Assembly: GCF_027409185.1 (NCBI RefSeq)
Contig: NC_084471.1
Location: forward strand, 7,842,535-7,906,534
DNA length: 64,000 bases
From: Cynocephalus volans
Lineage: Eukaryota > Chordata > Mammalia > Dermoptera > Cynocephalidae
Reading direction: 5' to 3'
Shown here: piece by piece, positions 10,261 through 24,512 of the stretch
Position numbering within the stretch: position 1 is the first letter of the stretch
Layout: each line of letters opens with the position of its first letter
Notes under the pieces: model-generated
The model's database searches: none
What the model was told of the DNA's origin: nothing
Seen by the model: only the letters and a program-made list of their open reading frames with translations
Made by a program: the position numbers and the translations under genes

Positions 10261-10597
10261 AAGAGGTCAGTTGAGAAGTCAGATGTAGATGGGGGAGGGG
10301 TGATTTAGGTGACTCATTTTCATAAAGGTCGCCAATGTCCTTGGAGGCTTAAGGATTGCCATCAGCATTCCTAAGAAGCAGTGGTTCAGCTCTAATGGGG
10401 CTTCCAGAGTGGGAATGGATGGCCTCGGTCTCAACCCAGCGTCTGCCTGCATTTATGGTTTGGGTTGGTAATGTAACAGCTGCCTGGGCTCTGCGTCTCT
10501 TTTCATATGGCTTGTGCTCACAAATCCATGAGGTTAGTATATAACGTTCACTGTCAGTTCCTGCAGAAGAACCATAATATTGCAGTAAGGTGTCAGC

Positions 10598-10708
10598 AGT
10601 TGAAAACATGGTTTGGAGTCACACAGCCCTGCGTTTGTGTTCCAGCGTCACCACTAGGTGACTGTGTGACCTTCCTTGGCCAAATGCTTCAGCATCTCCA
10701 TAACCAGG
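10598..10708 (+). repeat. MIR fragment (sense)
   Basis: 'catggtttggagtcacaca', 'gtgttccagcgtcacca' and 'gactgtgtgaccttccttgg' match the tRNA-related and core part of MIR. The next element's LTR begins immediately after it. Confidence 0.75.
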
Positions 10709-11075
10709 TGTCTTGGTCAGTTTGGGTTTCTATAACAAAACACCATAGACTAGGTGGCTTGTAAACAACAGAATATTTCTCACAGTTCTGGAGATTGAAA
10801 GTCTGAGATTAGGGTGCCAGCACGGTTAGGTTCTGGTGAGGGCCCTCTTCTGGGCTGTAGACTGCTGACTTCTTGCTGTGTCCTCACAAGGTGGAAAGAG
10901 TGCATGAGAGCTCCTTAGGGTCCCTTTTATAAGGGCACTAATCCCATTCAGAGGGTTCCACCCTCATGACATAATTAGCTTCCAAAAGCCTGACCTCCTA
11001 ATACCATCACATGGAGGAGTAGGATTGTGACATTTGCATTTTGGGGGGGTACAGTACCCTTGTACCAGGAAACTG
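10709..11075 (+). mobile_element. MLT1-type MaLR solo LTR
   Basis: Starts TGTCTTGGTCAGTTTGGG and runs through 'ccatagactaggtggc', 'ctgacttcttgctgtgtcc' and 'gggcactaatcccattc' in the order of MLT1 LTRs (ERVL-MaLR). No internal retroviral region follows, so it is a solo LTR. Confidence 0.9.
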
Positions 11076-11079
11076 ACGG

Positions 11080-13590
<2,511 letters not shown>

Positions 13591-13599
13591 TGTACCAAG

Positions 13600-13760
13600 C
13601 TTCGGAAGAGGCAAGAGAGATGTGTTGCCTCAGTCCATTCTCACAGCACTGCTTTGAGGTTATGAATTTGGACATGAGGAAGCTGTAGGTAGTGAGATCG
13701 AGTGCTGTGTCCAGGGTCATCCAGGTTGTAAACAGGGAAAGGATTTGAAGCCTCACATGC
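13600..13760 (-). repeat. MIR fragment (antisense)
   Basis: 'gacatgaggaagctgtagg', 'ccagggtcatccaggttg' and 'gaaaggatttgaagcctc' follow the antisense MIR order. Confidence 0.65.
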
Positions 13761-13794
13761 CTGTCTTCTTTTCAGTAATTGACACTCTTACTAT

Positions 13795-14090
13795 AATGGT
13801 GTTATTCAGATTTACTTAAATGTTTCATCAGATATTTTCCATGTTTTACCATCATCTTGAAAAAGATTATTAATGGTTGTCTTATCCTGTTGTAGTAATG
13901 AGATTAAAACTTTCCCTAGTACTGGACATTTTAGGTTATTTCCACTTTTTTTGCTAATGTAGATGAATTTGCAATTTACAGTTTTACTTCTCTTTTTTCA
14001 TGTGTGTAATTAGTTTCTCGGGATAAATTCTTAGAAATAGAAATCTTGTATTAAAGGGTATGAACATCTTAGAGTGTTTTGAATGCCTGC
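13795..14090 (-). mobile_element. L1 fragment (antisense), old
   Basis: 'gacattttaggttatttcc', 'ggataaattcttagaaatag' and 'taaagggtatgaac' match the antisense 3' part of L1M-type elements. 5'-truncated and decayed. Confidence 0.6.
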
Positions 14091-14286
14091 TCTGCTGCTT
14101 ATAAGTTTATTTTTCTGATATTTTTGGTAAAAAAATTTGGGGGATTCTTTCTCTTTAAAGGTGCCTTGTCCTTTAGAACTTTCAGGTGTCTGTGAGATAA
14201 GAAACTTTGTGAGGTTTCTTAAATGAGTCACATTTCCTTCCTAAGTTTCTGGATATCATTTTACTTGAATTGGATGCTTTACTTTC

Positions 14287-14406
14287 TTTTTGTTTTTATT
14301 TATTTATTTATTTATTTGGAGGTGGCTGGCCTGTACAGGGATCTGAACCCTTGACCTTGGTGTTACCAACACAGTGCTCTAACCAACAGAGCTAACTAGC
14401 CAGCCC
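14287..14406 (-). mobile_element. CYN-like monomeric tRNA SINE
   Basis: A TTTA-rich tail is followed by the reverse complement of a full tRNA-Ile-like unit. A perfect 16-base duplication, tggatgctttactttc, flanks it at 14271-14286 and 14407-14422, which suggests a fairly recent insertion. Confidence 0.93.
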
Positions 14407-14422
14407 TGGATGCTTTACTTTC

Positions 14423-16165
14423 ATAAGCAAGAAATAATCTTTTAGAAAGTTCTTACTACTTTATTATTAATCACCTGAGCTAATGTTTTACATTCGCAAG
14501 GTCGTAAATGTTTGTGATTGCATTCCTTCATCAACTCAGTTGTCATGGTACTCTGAACCACAGTATCTCATAGAACTTGTTCTGGTTTTCTTTTCCTCAC
14601 TTATGATATGCATATTGGGGAAAACTATGCAAGGTTATTTCTGCTGATATCATTCATAAATCAGAACAGCCTGGTGGGCCATGTGATCCTTTGGAGTTTG
14701 CCTCTGTAGCTTCTAGATGCTGCTCTCATGGTTGTTCCTATCTCTGTTGCCGGAGACGAATATTGCAAAGGGAATATATTGGGAGGTTTATAGCATTGGT
14801 GCTTATTCTTCTTGTGTTTTTATTTGATTGTTTGCTTTTTCTGTTCTGAAGTCCACTGTGTCCTTCACTATGTCTCCTCCGCATGGGATGACATACTTTT
14901 CCACCTTCCAACTGTCCCTTAGGTATTCATTCTTAGACTGAGCAGAGTCCTCCTTTCCTTGTGGCTCATTTTCCAGGGTCTACAAAGGACAAAGTGCTCA
15001 GCAGGGACAAGGAGGGGCTCCAGGTGTGGAGCAGTGGCCGGAGGCAGACCTCAGCTCTCGCCCTTGGGTTCTCTCCCTTGGATTCCTACTGGGCCTCTGC
15101 CATATCCACCCCTTTTCCCTCAGGGGCCGTTTTCCATTTAGTTCTCCTGTATTACCATAGGCAAAAACTCGCTTTTCTTGGTTCTTCTTATCCCAGCTAA
15201 GAAAAACTGACATTCACAACAACACAGAACAAAAAGACCTTACAACACACCAAGGTAGAATAAGAGGATGCAATCACAAATAACACAGAACCATAACATG
15301 CGTTTTGTTTCCCAAGCTCAAGTGGGTTTTGATGCCACCTCTGTAGGGCTAGTCTAACTGCATTGGCTCTGCTAGGTGCTGCTGAGCTTCCCACTTCCCC
15401 TCCCCACCCCTGTTTATTCTGTCAATAAAACCAAATTTTAGAGTAATGCTTTGCTCTGTGCTTGGCAGTCTGCATTTTTATTACAAGTATGGAAATTGTA
15501 CTTTGCCCTGGTTTCTACAGATGCCTAAACATGCCCAGGTTGCTGTTGCCTAGGCAACTGGCTGAGCTGTTTCTTGTGTGTGTGGTGAAGGCTCTGGCAG
15601 GGGCTAGATGGAAGCTCCAAGTCACCCTTAGAGTTTTTCAACCAAGCTGGTTGGTCACCACCATGCCCCAGAGGCCCGTGCTCTTAGCTTCCCTTTGACT
15701 TTTTCAGGTTTCTCATTTTATTTAACCAAGAAATCCCTATGCAGCTGCCCAGACTTGACTGGGTGGCATGGAATGGGGCTGGTTTGTTTTGAGACTGGAC
15801 CTTTGGTAACTGACCGTGAGGCATGATTCCTTAGCAGCCCTTGACCAAGCTTTATTCTGTGTTGGACAGGGTGCAGGGGCTCCTCGTGTTGTCCCATCAA
15901 GTTCGTTTTGCTTCTTAGACCTGAGGTGGGTTGGTGGGGCCCAGAGCTGGGCCTTGCCTGAGAGTCCCACAGAAAATGGGGTCTTGCAGTGGTCAGAGTG
16001 GTAATTCTGACCATTCATAATTCATGGGAAAAAAATAATGTAATTGTATTACTGGAGTGCTACAGTGTGTCTCCTTTTAGGAAGATTGAGTGAAATGGTT
16101 GGTGTAATAAATGCCAGACTTATCCTTTGTTATTTTCTTTAATACTGCTTTTATTTCCTTTTTGG
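14423..16165. other. Intronic segment, no gene seen
   Basis: No exon or named repeat found. The frames at 15462-16018 overlap each other on both strands and carry no motif. Confidence 0.45.
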
Positions 16166-16170
16166 ATCTC

Positions 16171-16234
16171 CTTTTTTTTTTGGCAGCTGTCCTGTATTGA
16201 GATCTGAACCCTTGACCTTGGTATTATCAACACC
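16171..16234 (-). mobile_element. CYN-like SINE, 3' half only
   Basis: A T-run followed by 'ggcagctgtcctgtattg', 'gatctgaacccttgacc' and 'ttggtattatcaacacc'. The 5' half is absent. Confidence 0.8.
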
Positions 16235-16600
16235 TGGATTTATTTTTTCCTTCTTGTAAGTGTGGGTTTGAATTGCTTGATGGGGATGGGGAATGTCTCA
16301 TTGCTTTTCTTTAAAGCTCAGACAAGTCACCTTCCTTGACATTTTTATTTTTGTGTGTGCTTATTTCCAGAGTTGTGCTTATTTGGACCTATGCTTTTCT
16401 GTCTGCTACTTGTACCAGGAACTTACAGGTTCACGAAATTTAGAAATAGTTTAAAATAACATGCATTCTTATTAACAAGTAAAGAGGTGAGGGGGGAAAA
16501 AAAAAAACCCTCAAATCCCTGCTCTCCAAAATCTTCTGTTAGCCATGGCAGAGGTGGAGACAAAGTCTCAGCCCACTGGGAACTCTAGGGAGTGCAGGAT

Positions 16601-16640
16601 GTGTGTGTGTGTGTTGCGGGGTGGGGGGGGGGGGCGGCGG
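16601..16640 (+). repeat. GT run followed by a 12-base G run
   Basis: Seven GT units, a GGGG, then twelve consecutive G at 16623-16634 followed by GGCGG. The G-rich strand could form a G-quadruplex. Confidence 0.9.
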
Positions 16641-16904
16641 TCCCTCCCTGGGGTAGAGCTGGTGAATTACCAGACCCTATAAAGGCTGTGAAGCCCTGCT
16701 CCCCAGTCCCTCTGCAGGCTTCTGCCGCAGAGGAGGGGCTGACTTTTGGAGCCCTGACCTGGAACCCAGGTTGCTTTTCTTTTAGGAAGGCCGCTCTTGG
16801 AAGCAGTGGGACAGTGACAGGCCTCTCTTGAGTTCCAGTCTTGGGCCAGTCCAGTGCCATGGGCCTACAGGTGTGTATGGCTCACAACCAGTCATTATTA
16901 GGTA

Positions 16905-17060
16905 AGGAGCTTGGCAGCCAGATTGCCCAGGCTTGAATCCCAGCTCTGCAATTTATAGTGAGATCTAACTCACCTTTAAAATGGGGATAATGATAGGATT
17001 GTTGTACGGGTTGGACGAATGAACGTGTGCCCTGCACTGGGGACAGTGCTGCTCCTAGAG
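16905..17060 (+). repeat. MIR SINE (sense)
   Basis: 'gccagattgcccaggcttg', 'aatcccagctctgcaattt' and 'taaaatggggataatgatag' follow MIR from the B-box into the core. Confidence 0.85.
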
Positions 17061-17099
17061 AGCTCCATGTAGCACAACCTGTTGGTGAGTCTCTGAGCC

Positions 17100-17205
17100 T
17101 CCTGAGCATCCTGTCATGGGGCTTTTTGGTTCCCACTTTACAGTTGAGGAAATGGGTTCAGAGAAGCATCATAACTCCTCAGACCCAGGTCTGCCCCAGG
17201 GTTCT
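17100..17205 (-). repeat. MIR fragment (antisense)
   Basis: 'cactttacagttgagg' followed by 'aaatgggttcagagaagc' is the antisense MIR core. It lies close to the sense copy at 16905 in opposite orientation. Confidence 0.65.
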
Positions 17206-18199
17206 CTTTTTAGTGTATCAGGGGTCCCCACAGTGGCCCTGACTCCCCAAGAAGTTACGGGGTGACTGCAAAGGGACTGCTTCCTCCAGGCATAGTTTGT
17301 AGATGGACTTTTTAATGCCCTAGTACACCCCCCCCCCACACAAACAAAAACATTTATATGTTACTGTATATAAATGATGCTGTGATTATTATTAAGATAC
17401 TAACCCATTTTAAAACTCATTTTAAAGGCTATTATAGTAGCCTTGTTGGTCTTAAAAAAGGGACCCTTTTTGGGGAAGAGTTCAGTGGAAGGTTATTGTT
17501 GCCCTTTTCCTGTGCCTGTATTTTAGTTTGTGTCCTTCTGTCTGTCTGGCATTTGCATGCCTCATGGATCAGAGCATGTTGGGGAGATGGAGTCCCTGGT
17601 GTGCCTGGGCTGAGTTGTAAACTAGAAGCAAGGTCCGGAGCCTAGAATCCAAACCAGGCTCAAACTAGAAGAATACCTGAAGTCCCCATGGGAGCAAAGA
17701 AAGTTCGCAGTGGCTCTAATAGGATTCTGCTGTGTCCCTGGATTCTCTGGGGACATTGCACTGGCTCACCCTCACCTGTCTTTCTTCGGTGCCTGCATGG
17801 TACTGAGTGATTTTTATTTTTTATTTTTATTCAACAAATTCCTACATTTCCTCCTGCTCCCTCTTTAACCTGACACTCTAGTTACAAAGTACATTCCTGA
17901 ATCTAAACCTCAGACTTAAGGGCTGGAGACTGTCCCTGGCTAAGTGGGCGATTGTGCAGAAGCCTTCTCTTTCCTAGGAAAGCTCTACTCTTTGTTAAAT
18001 TTTCCTCTGTAATTTTACTGCCCTACTCACCTAATCTTGGTCATTGGCATTCTGAGACACATGGGTAGATCTCAGCAATGTCTCTTGACTGGTTTTCGGG
18101 TCTCATGTCTCCTTCAGAACTTCATGAAAATAGATGCTCTCCCCTCAGATATGGACTCAAACATTTTCGCATGCAATTCTCATGGGCTCATAAATCCCC
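17206..18199. other. Intronic segment, no gene seen
   Basis: Contains a 10-base C run at 17328-17337. No exon signal or repeat recognised. Confidence 0.45.
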
Positions 18200-18315
18200 A
18201 TTCATTCATTCAACACGTATTTGAATAGCTGCCACGTGCCAGGCGCAGTTCTAGGCACTGGGATTACAACAGGAACAAAATAGACCAAGACCTTACATTC
18301 TAGTCAGGGGAGACA
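18200..18315. repeat. Ancient interspersed repeat end
   Basis: 'cattcattcattcaacacg', 'cacgtgccaggcgcagttc' and 'accttacattctagtcagg' form the classic mammal-wide order for an old LINE-type or related repeat end; family not fixed. Confidence 0.55.
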
Positions 18316-18490
18316 GAGCATGATTAAACATTCCCTGGCCCAGTGTGGAGGGAAGGCCAGCCTCAGTGGTCTGGAGGGTCCAGGCCCCATCCCACGTGTG
18401 TGGGGCCAGGTTCATTGCCAAACTCCCAGTTTCCTTCCAGCCTTCACCTTCCTGAACTGGTTTTTGACTTCACAATCATTATCATAATGA

Positions 18491-18572
18491 TTTTTTTTTT
18501 TAAATTTGGCTGGGCGGTATAGGGATCAAACCCTGGACCTTGGTGTTATGAGCACTGGTCTAACCAACTGAC
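18491..18572 (-). mobile_element. CYN-like monomeric tRNA SINE
   Basis: A T-run, then 'ggctgggcggtatagg', 'gatcaaaccctggacc' and 'ggtctaaccaactgac', the antisense tRNA-Ile-like unit lacking its last bases. Confidence 0.87.
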
Positions 18573-18589
18573 TTTTTAAAATTTAATAT

Positions 18590-18720
18590 TTATTGAAGCT
18601 TATTTTGTGTCAGGTGCCCAGTTCTTGCATGATCACACTTATCCTCATGACAACTTTGTTTTGCAGTGAGAAAATGGCTTAGGCGAAGTGACAGTCCTCA
18701 TAGCTAGGAAGTGTGGTGTG
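18590..18720 (-). repeat. MIR fragment (antisense)
   Basis: 'tattgaagcttattttgtg', 'catgacaactttgtttt' and 'agtgagaaaatggctt' fit an antisense MIR. Confidence 0.6.
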
Positions 18721-21165
18721 TTTTTTTGATCAGTGTGCAGCTTGGGGTTATGGAACTCAGCAAGCCAGGCCTGAGGACACCATCAGAAATGCCAAGAAAA
18801 AAAATAAGTGTATTCATTTGTCCTGGATCTCCATTCTCTGCTGGTTCTTTAAGCAGTCAGAAATTGGTTACACAACTCTCACAATTGCCTTGCTCAAGGA
18901 GGGGAGATGTGGGTGGAATATGGTTTAAGGCCTCTATGTGGTGGACATTATAGACACTGGGAGTTATCAAGTATTTATATTTACTGTTAGCAAAATTGCA
19001 TAATCCCATCCTCAGTCTCAAATAATGGCCTTGTGAATGACATTTGAAATGCATATTATTTAGTTCTTAGCTGAAGAGATTTATATGCACACTGGTTTTT
19101 CCACACCAGACAGTTGTTTTCTTGTTGTAACTTTTAAGGCACTGCCTAATGGATAGAGTAATTTCCTGAAAAGATGCTTTAAGAAACCTTGTCTCTTCTG
19201 TGGAGGGTGGAGTGAAATAGCATTAGTGATCTTGATTCAGCCTCTGACATAACAGAATCATTATTCTGACTGGAAGTTTGCAAGCTGCTGTCTTCCTGGC
19301 ATGGACAGCTGCTAGTTCTTTAAATATTTACATTTAATAACTTTGTAGCTCTGCTTCCTTCTAAGGCTTGCCACACTTCACATCAGACACAAAACTGCGC
19401 TTTTGGAGTTATTTTGAAACATGACTAAATGCCAGGGTTGTTTCTCTACAGTCAGCTCACATTATGGAGGAAGAATTGGACTGCTTTGGGCTCAGTGCTA
19501 ATTGCAGCGCAATGTCTTGTCTGGACGCTGGCAGTCGGGGTCCAGAGCAGCCCTGAGGCTGGGAGGGAAGACGTTGTCCCCTTTGTCTGAACAACCAAGG
19601 GGTGATTGTTGGAAGCAGAGTCCCAAGGGAGGGTTGGGGAGGTAGTCTAAATGGAGTTTCCGGTCTCAAGGGGCACAGCACGGTTGGGGGAGTCCTGGTC
19701 TGAAGTCCAGTAAGATGGAGACTGGTAGTGGGGGTGGGATGGGGATTGCTAACAGGAGAGAAGGGTCTCTGAGCCAAGGAGGAGGCCGCTGTTGTGACTG
19801 CTTTCATTGGCTATGAGGCTGTGGCTCCAGGTGTGGATGTGCAGTGGCGCTCGGGGGGGCTACAGGGGCGCCCCTGGCCTTTCATATGTCTGGATTGCCC
19901 TAGATTGGGCATGTGGGACTCCTGCCCTGGGCCTTTCTGTGTGATTCTCCCCACACCACAGGGTGAGGAGTCTGAGAGGCCAAGGGGTGGAATCTGCCTG
20001 AAACCTGTGCCTCCCCTTCTAGACCATGCATGGGGACAGAGACCCTGGAATTCCTTGTCCCAGTAACCACAGCCCACTTACAAGACATGCATGGGCCTCT
20101 TCCCTGGGTGTGCACATGCCTGGGGACGAAGATGTGGTGGCCGTGTGCAGGGAGTGTATGGGGATGGAGCTTGGATGTGCAGGCTGGGGTGCCCCCACAT
20201 GTGCGCGCAAAGGTCCTTGTGCTGCAGGATGCTGCTCGGGATTCATGCGTATACTTGGTTTCTTGAAATAATAAAGCCCATGCTTATTTATTGGGTGTGT
20301 TTGGTCTGACAGGTGGGGCTGGGGTCTTGCCTGGGGCCCCCAGTGCATGGGGAGGTGGGTTCGAGGTCATGCCTGCCCCCTGTTCAGCTGTTCTTACCAC
20401 CAACCAGCAGCACATGAGGAGGCCCACTTGCCACCACCGTTTTACCCAAAGTTTCAGTCTAGGGCTTTGCTGATGATAGCTTTTGGATTTTGTTAGCATT
20501 CTGGCACAATATCAGAAGGATTCCAGTCGATATCATGGTTTTCTTTAGAGCTCATATTTTACTTCCGCTTTAGCTCAGCAGACTTTAGCCTGGAGGAATC
20601 TCAGTGAAGGGTTTTAGTGTTGGTGTGTGGAGCTTTTCCTAGCAGCAAAGCACAGGTGCCTGGGCCTGGGGGTAAGTAGCTGTTGAAGAAACAAGTCAGC
20701 TTACTTCCTCAGCTGCGTAGCAGCGCTCCAGAAACCTTTCGGGGCTCGTTCTTCTTATGACTTCTTGTCCTTCATGAAGGGAGAGAAGCAGTGTCTTGGT
20801 CCCACAGTGCATGTGATTGTCCCTAGCGCCACCCTTACAGGAGGAGGAGCTGCCTTTTGGTATATGGGAAATAGAGAGCTTCTTCTCGGGCCTTCAGCAG
20901 TGTCCCCCACAGCAGGTGACAGAAGGTGGTCTGAAGCCACGTTCTCGCCAATGTGAGGAAAATAAGGACCATGTAGTTTTTATAGGTGTGAAGTTAGCAG
21001 CTGCCCTTTCCTGGGAAGGGCTCTCTTTCAGTATGATGTTGTGACCACTGTCTCTTTTAGTTTAAAATCATCTTTTTAGTGTTGGTGATAAGAGCTGATA
21101 GTTTTTGAAGAGTATTCTTACTTGACAAAATAAAAAGTTATCACCCTTATGTTATTCTCCTCCTA
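18721..21165. other. Intronic segment, no gene seen
   Basis: G+C is locally raised at 19450-20500, which produces several overlapping open frames on both strands (for example 19457-19807 and 20019-20348). None has motifs or consistent splice signals. An 'aataaa' at about 20270 shows no associated 3' end features. Confidence 0.45.
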
Positions 21166-21169
21166 AATT

Positions 21170-22640
21170 TTAAACAGTTTTATCAAGTTATGATTAACGA
21201 CAATAAGTTGCATATTTTTAACGTATACAATTTGATTACTATTCGACACATGAGTACACTGTTAAACCATCACCACAAACAAGATTGTGAAGGCATCTTT
21301 CATCCTCAGAAGTTTTTTCCTGCTACTTTGTAGTCCCTTCTGCCCCTCCCTGCTCCCACTGCTCTACTTTCTGTCAGTATAGATTTGCTTGCATTTTCAA
21401 GAATTTTATATAAATGTAATTATACACTATATACTCCTTTTTAGTCTGGTTTCTTTTACTCAGCAAAATTATATTGAGATTTATCCATGTTGTAGCATTT
21501 ATCAATTAGATTCATTCTTTTTTTATCCATTATATGGATATGCCACAATTTGTCCACTCACCTATTGATGGACGTTCGGGCTATTTCTAGTTTGAGGTTT
21601 TTACAAATAAAGATGCTATAATCATTTGTGTACAAGTCTTTGCATGATGTATGCTTTCATTCCTCTGGAGTAAATATTTAGAGTAGAACAGCTGGATGAT
21701 ATGGTAGTTGTACGTTTAACATTTTGAAACACTGCCAAACTGCTTTCTGAAGTGCTGTTAGCATATTACATTCCCACCAGCAGTGTGGGAGGGTCCCTGT
21801 TCCTTCATTCCCACCAGCAGTGTGTGAGGGTTGCTGTTCCTCCACATCCTTGCCAACACTTGGTATGATCCGTCTTTTTAATTTTTGCCATTCTGGCAGG
21901 TCTCTAGTGGTATCTCATTGTGGTTTTAATTTGCATTTCCCTAATGGCTAATGATGTTGAGCAACTTTTTGTGTCCTTATTTGCTTTCTGTATATCTTCC
22001 TTGGTGAAGTATCTATTCAAATCATTTGCCCATTTAAAAAGTTGAGTTGTTTGTTTTATTACTTAGTTTTGAGATTTCTTTATATATGTTGGATACAAGT
22101 CCTTTATCAAATATGTGATTTGCAAATATTTTCTTCCAGTCTGTGGTTTGTCTTTTCATAATTTTTTTTTTTTTTTTTTTTTATTTAAAGATGACCAGTA
22201 AGGGGATCTTAACCCTTGACTTGTTGCTGTCAGCACCACGCTCACCCAGTGAGCCAACCAGCCATCCCTATATGGAATCTGAACCCATGGCCTTGGTGTT
22301 ATCAGCACTGCACTCTCCCTAGTGAGCCACAGGCGGGTCCCTGTCTTTTCATACTTTTAACAGTATCTTTTGAAGAGCAGGAGTTTAAAAATGTGGTGAA
22401 GTCAATTTGTTCTTTTAAGATTGGTGTCACAACTAAAATATTTTTCTAATCCAAGGTTGTAAATGTTTTCTCATGTCTCTTCTAGAAGTTTTATAGTTTT
22501 AGGTTTTACATTTGGATGTGTGTGATCCATTCTGAGTTACTTTTTGTATATGGTGTAAGGTACGAATTGAAGTCTGTTTTTTACCTGTGAATATCCAATT
22601 GCTGCAGCACCATTTGTTGAAAAGTTCTCCAAATTTTGGG
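21170..22640 (-). mobile_element. L1 3' region (antisense), split by a SINE
   Basis: 'cacaaacaagattgtgaagg', 'ggtatctcattgtggtttt', 'gatttctttatatatgttgg' and 'ttgtcttttcata' trace the L1 3' UTR into the end of ORF2 on the minus strand. It is cut by the SINE at 22161 and carries an internal 37-base tandem duplication at 21769-21842. No intact reading frame survives. Confidence 0.88.
22161..22342 (-). mobile_element. CYN-like dimeric tRNA SINE inside L1
   Basis: A long T tail followed by two tRNA-Ile-like units in antisense. The duplication gtcttttcata flanks it at 22150-22160 and 22343-22353, so it landed in an already resident L1. Confidence 0.93.
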
Positions 22641-22649
22641 GGAAAATTT

Positions 22650-23300
22650 CTAATCAGTGAAATCCAAAGGTCTGGGAGTCATGGTGCTAAGTGCATGGAT
22701 CTCTTGCCGTCATGACTATTTACTGTTCTTCTTAGCTTCATAGAGCCTGGCTTTCTCCTTTTTCATGTTTATCCTCAGCCCCTTGACAGCAGTAGCTCCA
22801 TTGCTGGATAGTGAGTGGGAAAGGGCCTGGGCGATGCCCACTGATATCTTACATGTTCTGTCTCCGTCTACTCTGGACCACACAGAGCTCTGGGCACAGA
22901 GGCTTTATGGATTTGCTGGTTGGTGGGTTCTGGGCAGCCTCTCATCTCCAGAGATGACTATGGAGGCCTGCCAGGACAGAGAGGTGAAGGGACAATTAGC
23001 CTTCTGTGGTTGGGTGGGTGGGGCAGGGCCCCAGGCCTGGGACAGGGCTGCTGCTGAGGAGGGTGGGAGGAAACATTCCCCATTTTGCAAGGGCTGACAG
23101 TGGTGTGACTCTGGGAACGTGGCTCCACTCTGGGCTGTTGGCCCTCCTCTGCCCGGCTTTGTGATTGTGTGTGGGGGGTGTGGGATGTACACTCTTTTTT
23201 TCCCTTCAGTCACAAAGCAGCCCTGAGCAGTCTCCATGTTTGTCTTCTTTTTGGCCTATGGACAGTGGGTCTGGAGTCATAGACTGTGGGTTCTACTAGT
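22650..23300. other. Intronic segment, no gene seen
   Basis: Locally GC-rich; overlapping open frames at 22765-23237 on both strands are not supported by any motif. Confidence 0.45.
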
Positions 23301-23309
23301 AGTGGCACT

Positions 23310-23460
23310 ACCAGTGCTACTACCACCTAGTGATAGAGCTTTTCCTTTGTTCTAAGCACTGTGTGTATATAACCTTTTTAGTCCTCACGATAACCCTGTG
23401 AGATGGCTACAGTTCATTTTGCAGATGAGGAAACTGAGGCACATAGAAGAAGGTAAGAAG
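23310..23460 (-). repeat. MIR SINE (antisense)
   Basis: 'ctaagcactgtgtgtatat', 'cgataaccctgtgagatgg' and 'cagatgaggaaactgagg' are a clear antisense MIR. Confidence 0.85.
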
Positions 23461-23609
23461 TCTTTGGGCCATGACTCCCGTTATTGAATGCTGAAGAATA
23501 GATTTGGTTTCACATTGTTCATTAACTCTTGAACCAAACAAGAAGAGTGGTTTGCGCATGGCTCTTTTCTGAGTCTTCATTTCTTTATCAGTGATGGGGA
23601 GAGCTGGGC

Positions 23610-24000
23610 TGTCTAACTGGATTAAAATTCTTTAGTGGCTCCCTGTTGCCATCTCAATCACATCCAAACTCATTGGTCTGACCCCTTCAGCCTCATCTTT
23701 TGCTACACTCCTGAACTTCTTGTGTTTCTCTCTCCTAAAGTGCTTTCTGCAAATGCTGTCACCTCTGCTGGGAATGTCCTTTCTTCCCATCTTTGCCTGT
23801 GGAACTCCTACTCATCTTTCAAAACTCAGCTCTAATTTTACCTCTCCCATCCCCCCAGGTGTCCTGCTCCTGGGCCCACAGAGTACACAGTTCATACCTG
23901 TCCCAGTGCTCCTCACTTGTGGTATGGCTGACTACCTATGTGCCTTGTCCTGCAGGGCTAGGAGCTAGTTGAAGCAGAGGGCAGGGACTGCCTTTTATAT
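23610..24000 (+). repeat. L2 LINE 3' end (sense)
   Basis: 'atcacatccaaactcattgg', 'ttcagcctcatcttttgc', 'gctgggaatgtcctttcttc' and 'cttttcaaaactcagctc'-like text give the standard L2 3' order. The reading frame is broken. Confidence 0.85.
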
Positions 24001-24438
24001 TGGAATCCACCGTTCTTGGCTCCACACTGACATTATAGGCAGACAAATTTTGCAGGCTGAACAAATGCATGCATGCATAATATGGGGACCCACCCATTCT
24101 AAGACTGTGTCATTCTTTGTGAGGAGTATCACTCCTTAGCCCCAGTCTGCTGGTTTGTGAACATCCATGACTGCAGGTGCCCACGGCTGCCCTCATGACG
24201 AAAGGGACACTGACTAACTGCAAATGGATTCAAAAAGCATCTTTCAGTGATCTGTTTAAATCCTGGACTTGCTTACATAGATTTTTATTTTTTCTCTTTG
24301 AGGAGAATGAGTTTTCTATTGTGTTAATAAACGTACTATTTCTTTGACCACCTTTAGCTCATGGACTTGAGTTTATTTTCCCCCAAATTTAGGTGTTGCC
24401 ATTGTAATTTTTATGGTCAGTTCAAAAAATAATTTGAG

Positions 24439-24504
24439 GTTTGTTTTTTTTAGGGGGTGGCTGACTGGTGTCGGGATCTGAACCCTTGACACCTTGCTCT
24501 AACC
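24439..24504 (-). mobile_element. CYN-like monomeric SINE, shortened
   Basis: A T-run then 'gtggctgactggtgtcgg', 'gatctgaacccttgac' and 'ttgctctaacc'; the middle of the unit is deleted. Flanked by aatttgag at 24431-24438 and 24505-24512. Confidence 0.85.
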
Positions 24505-24512
24505 AATTTGAG

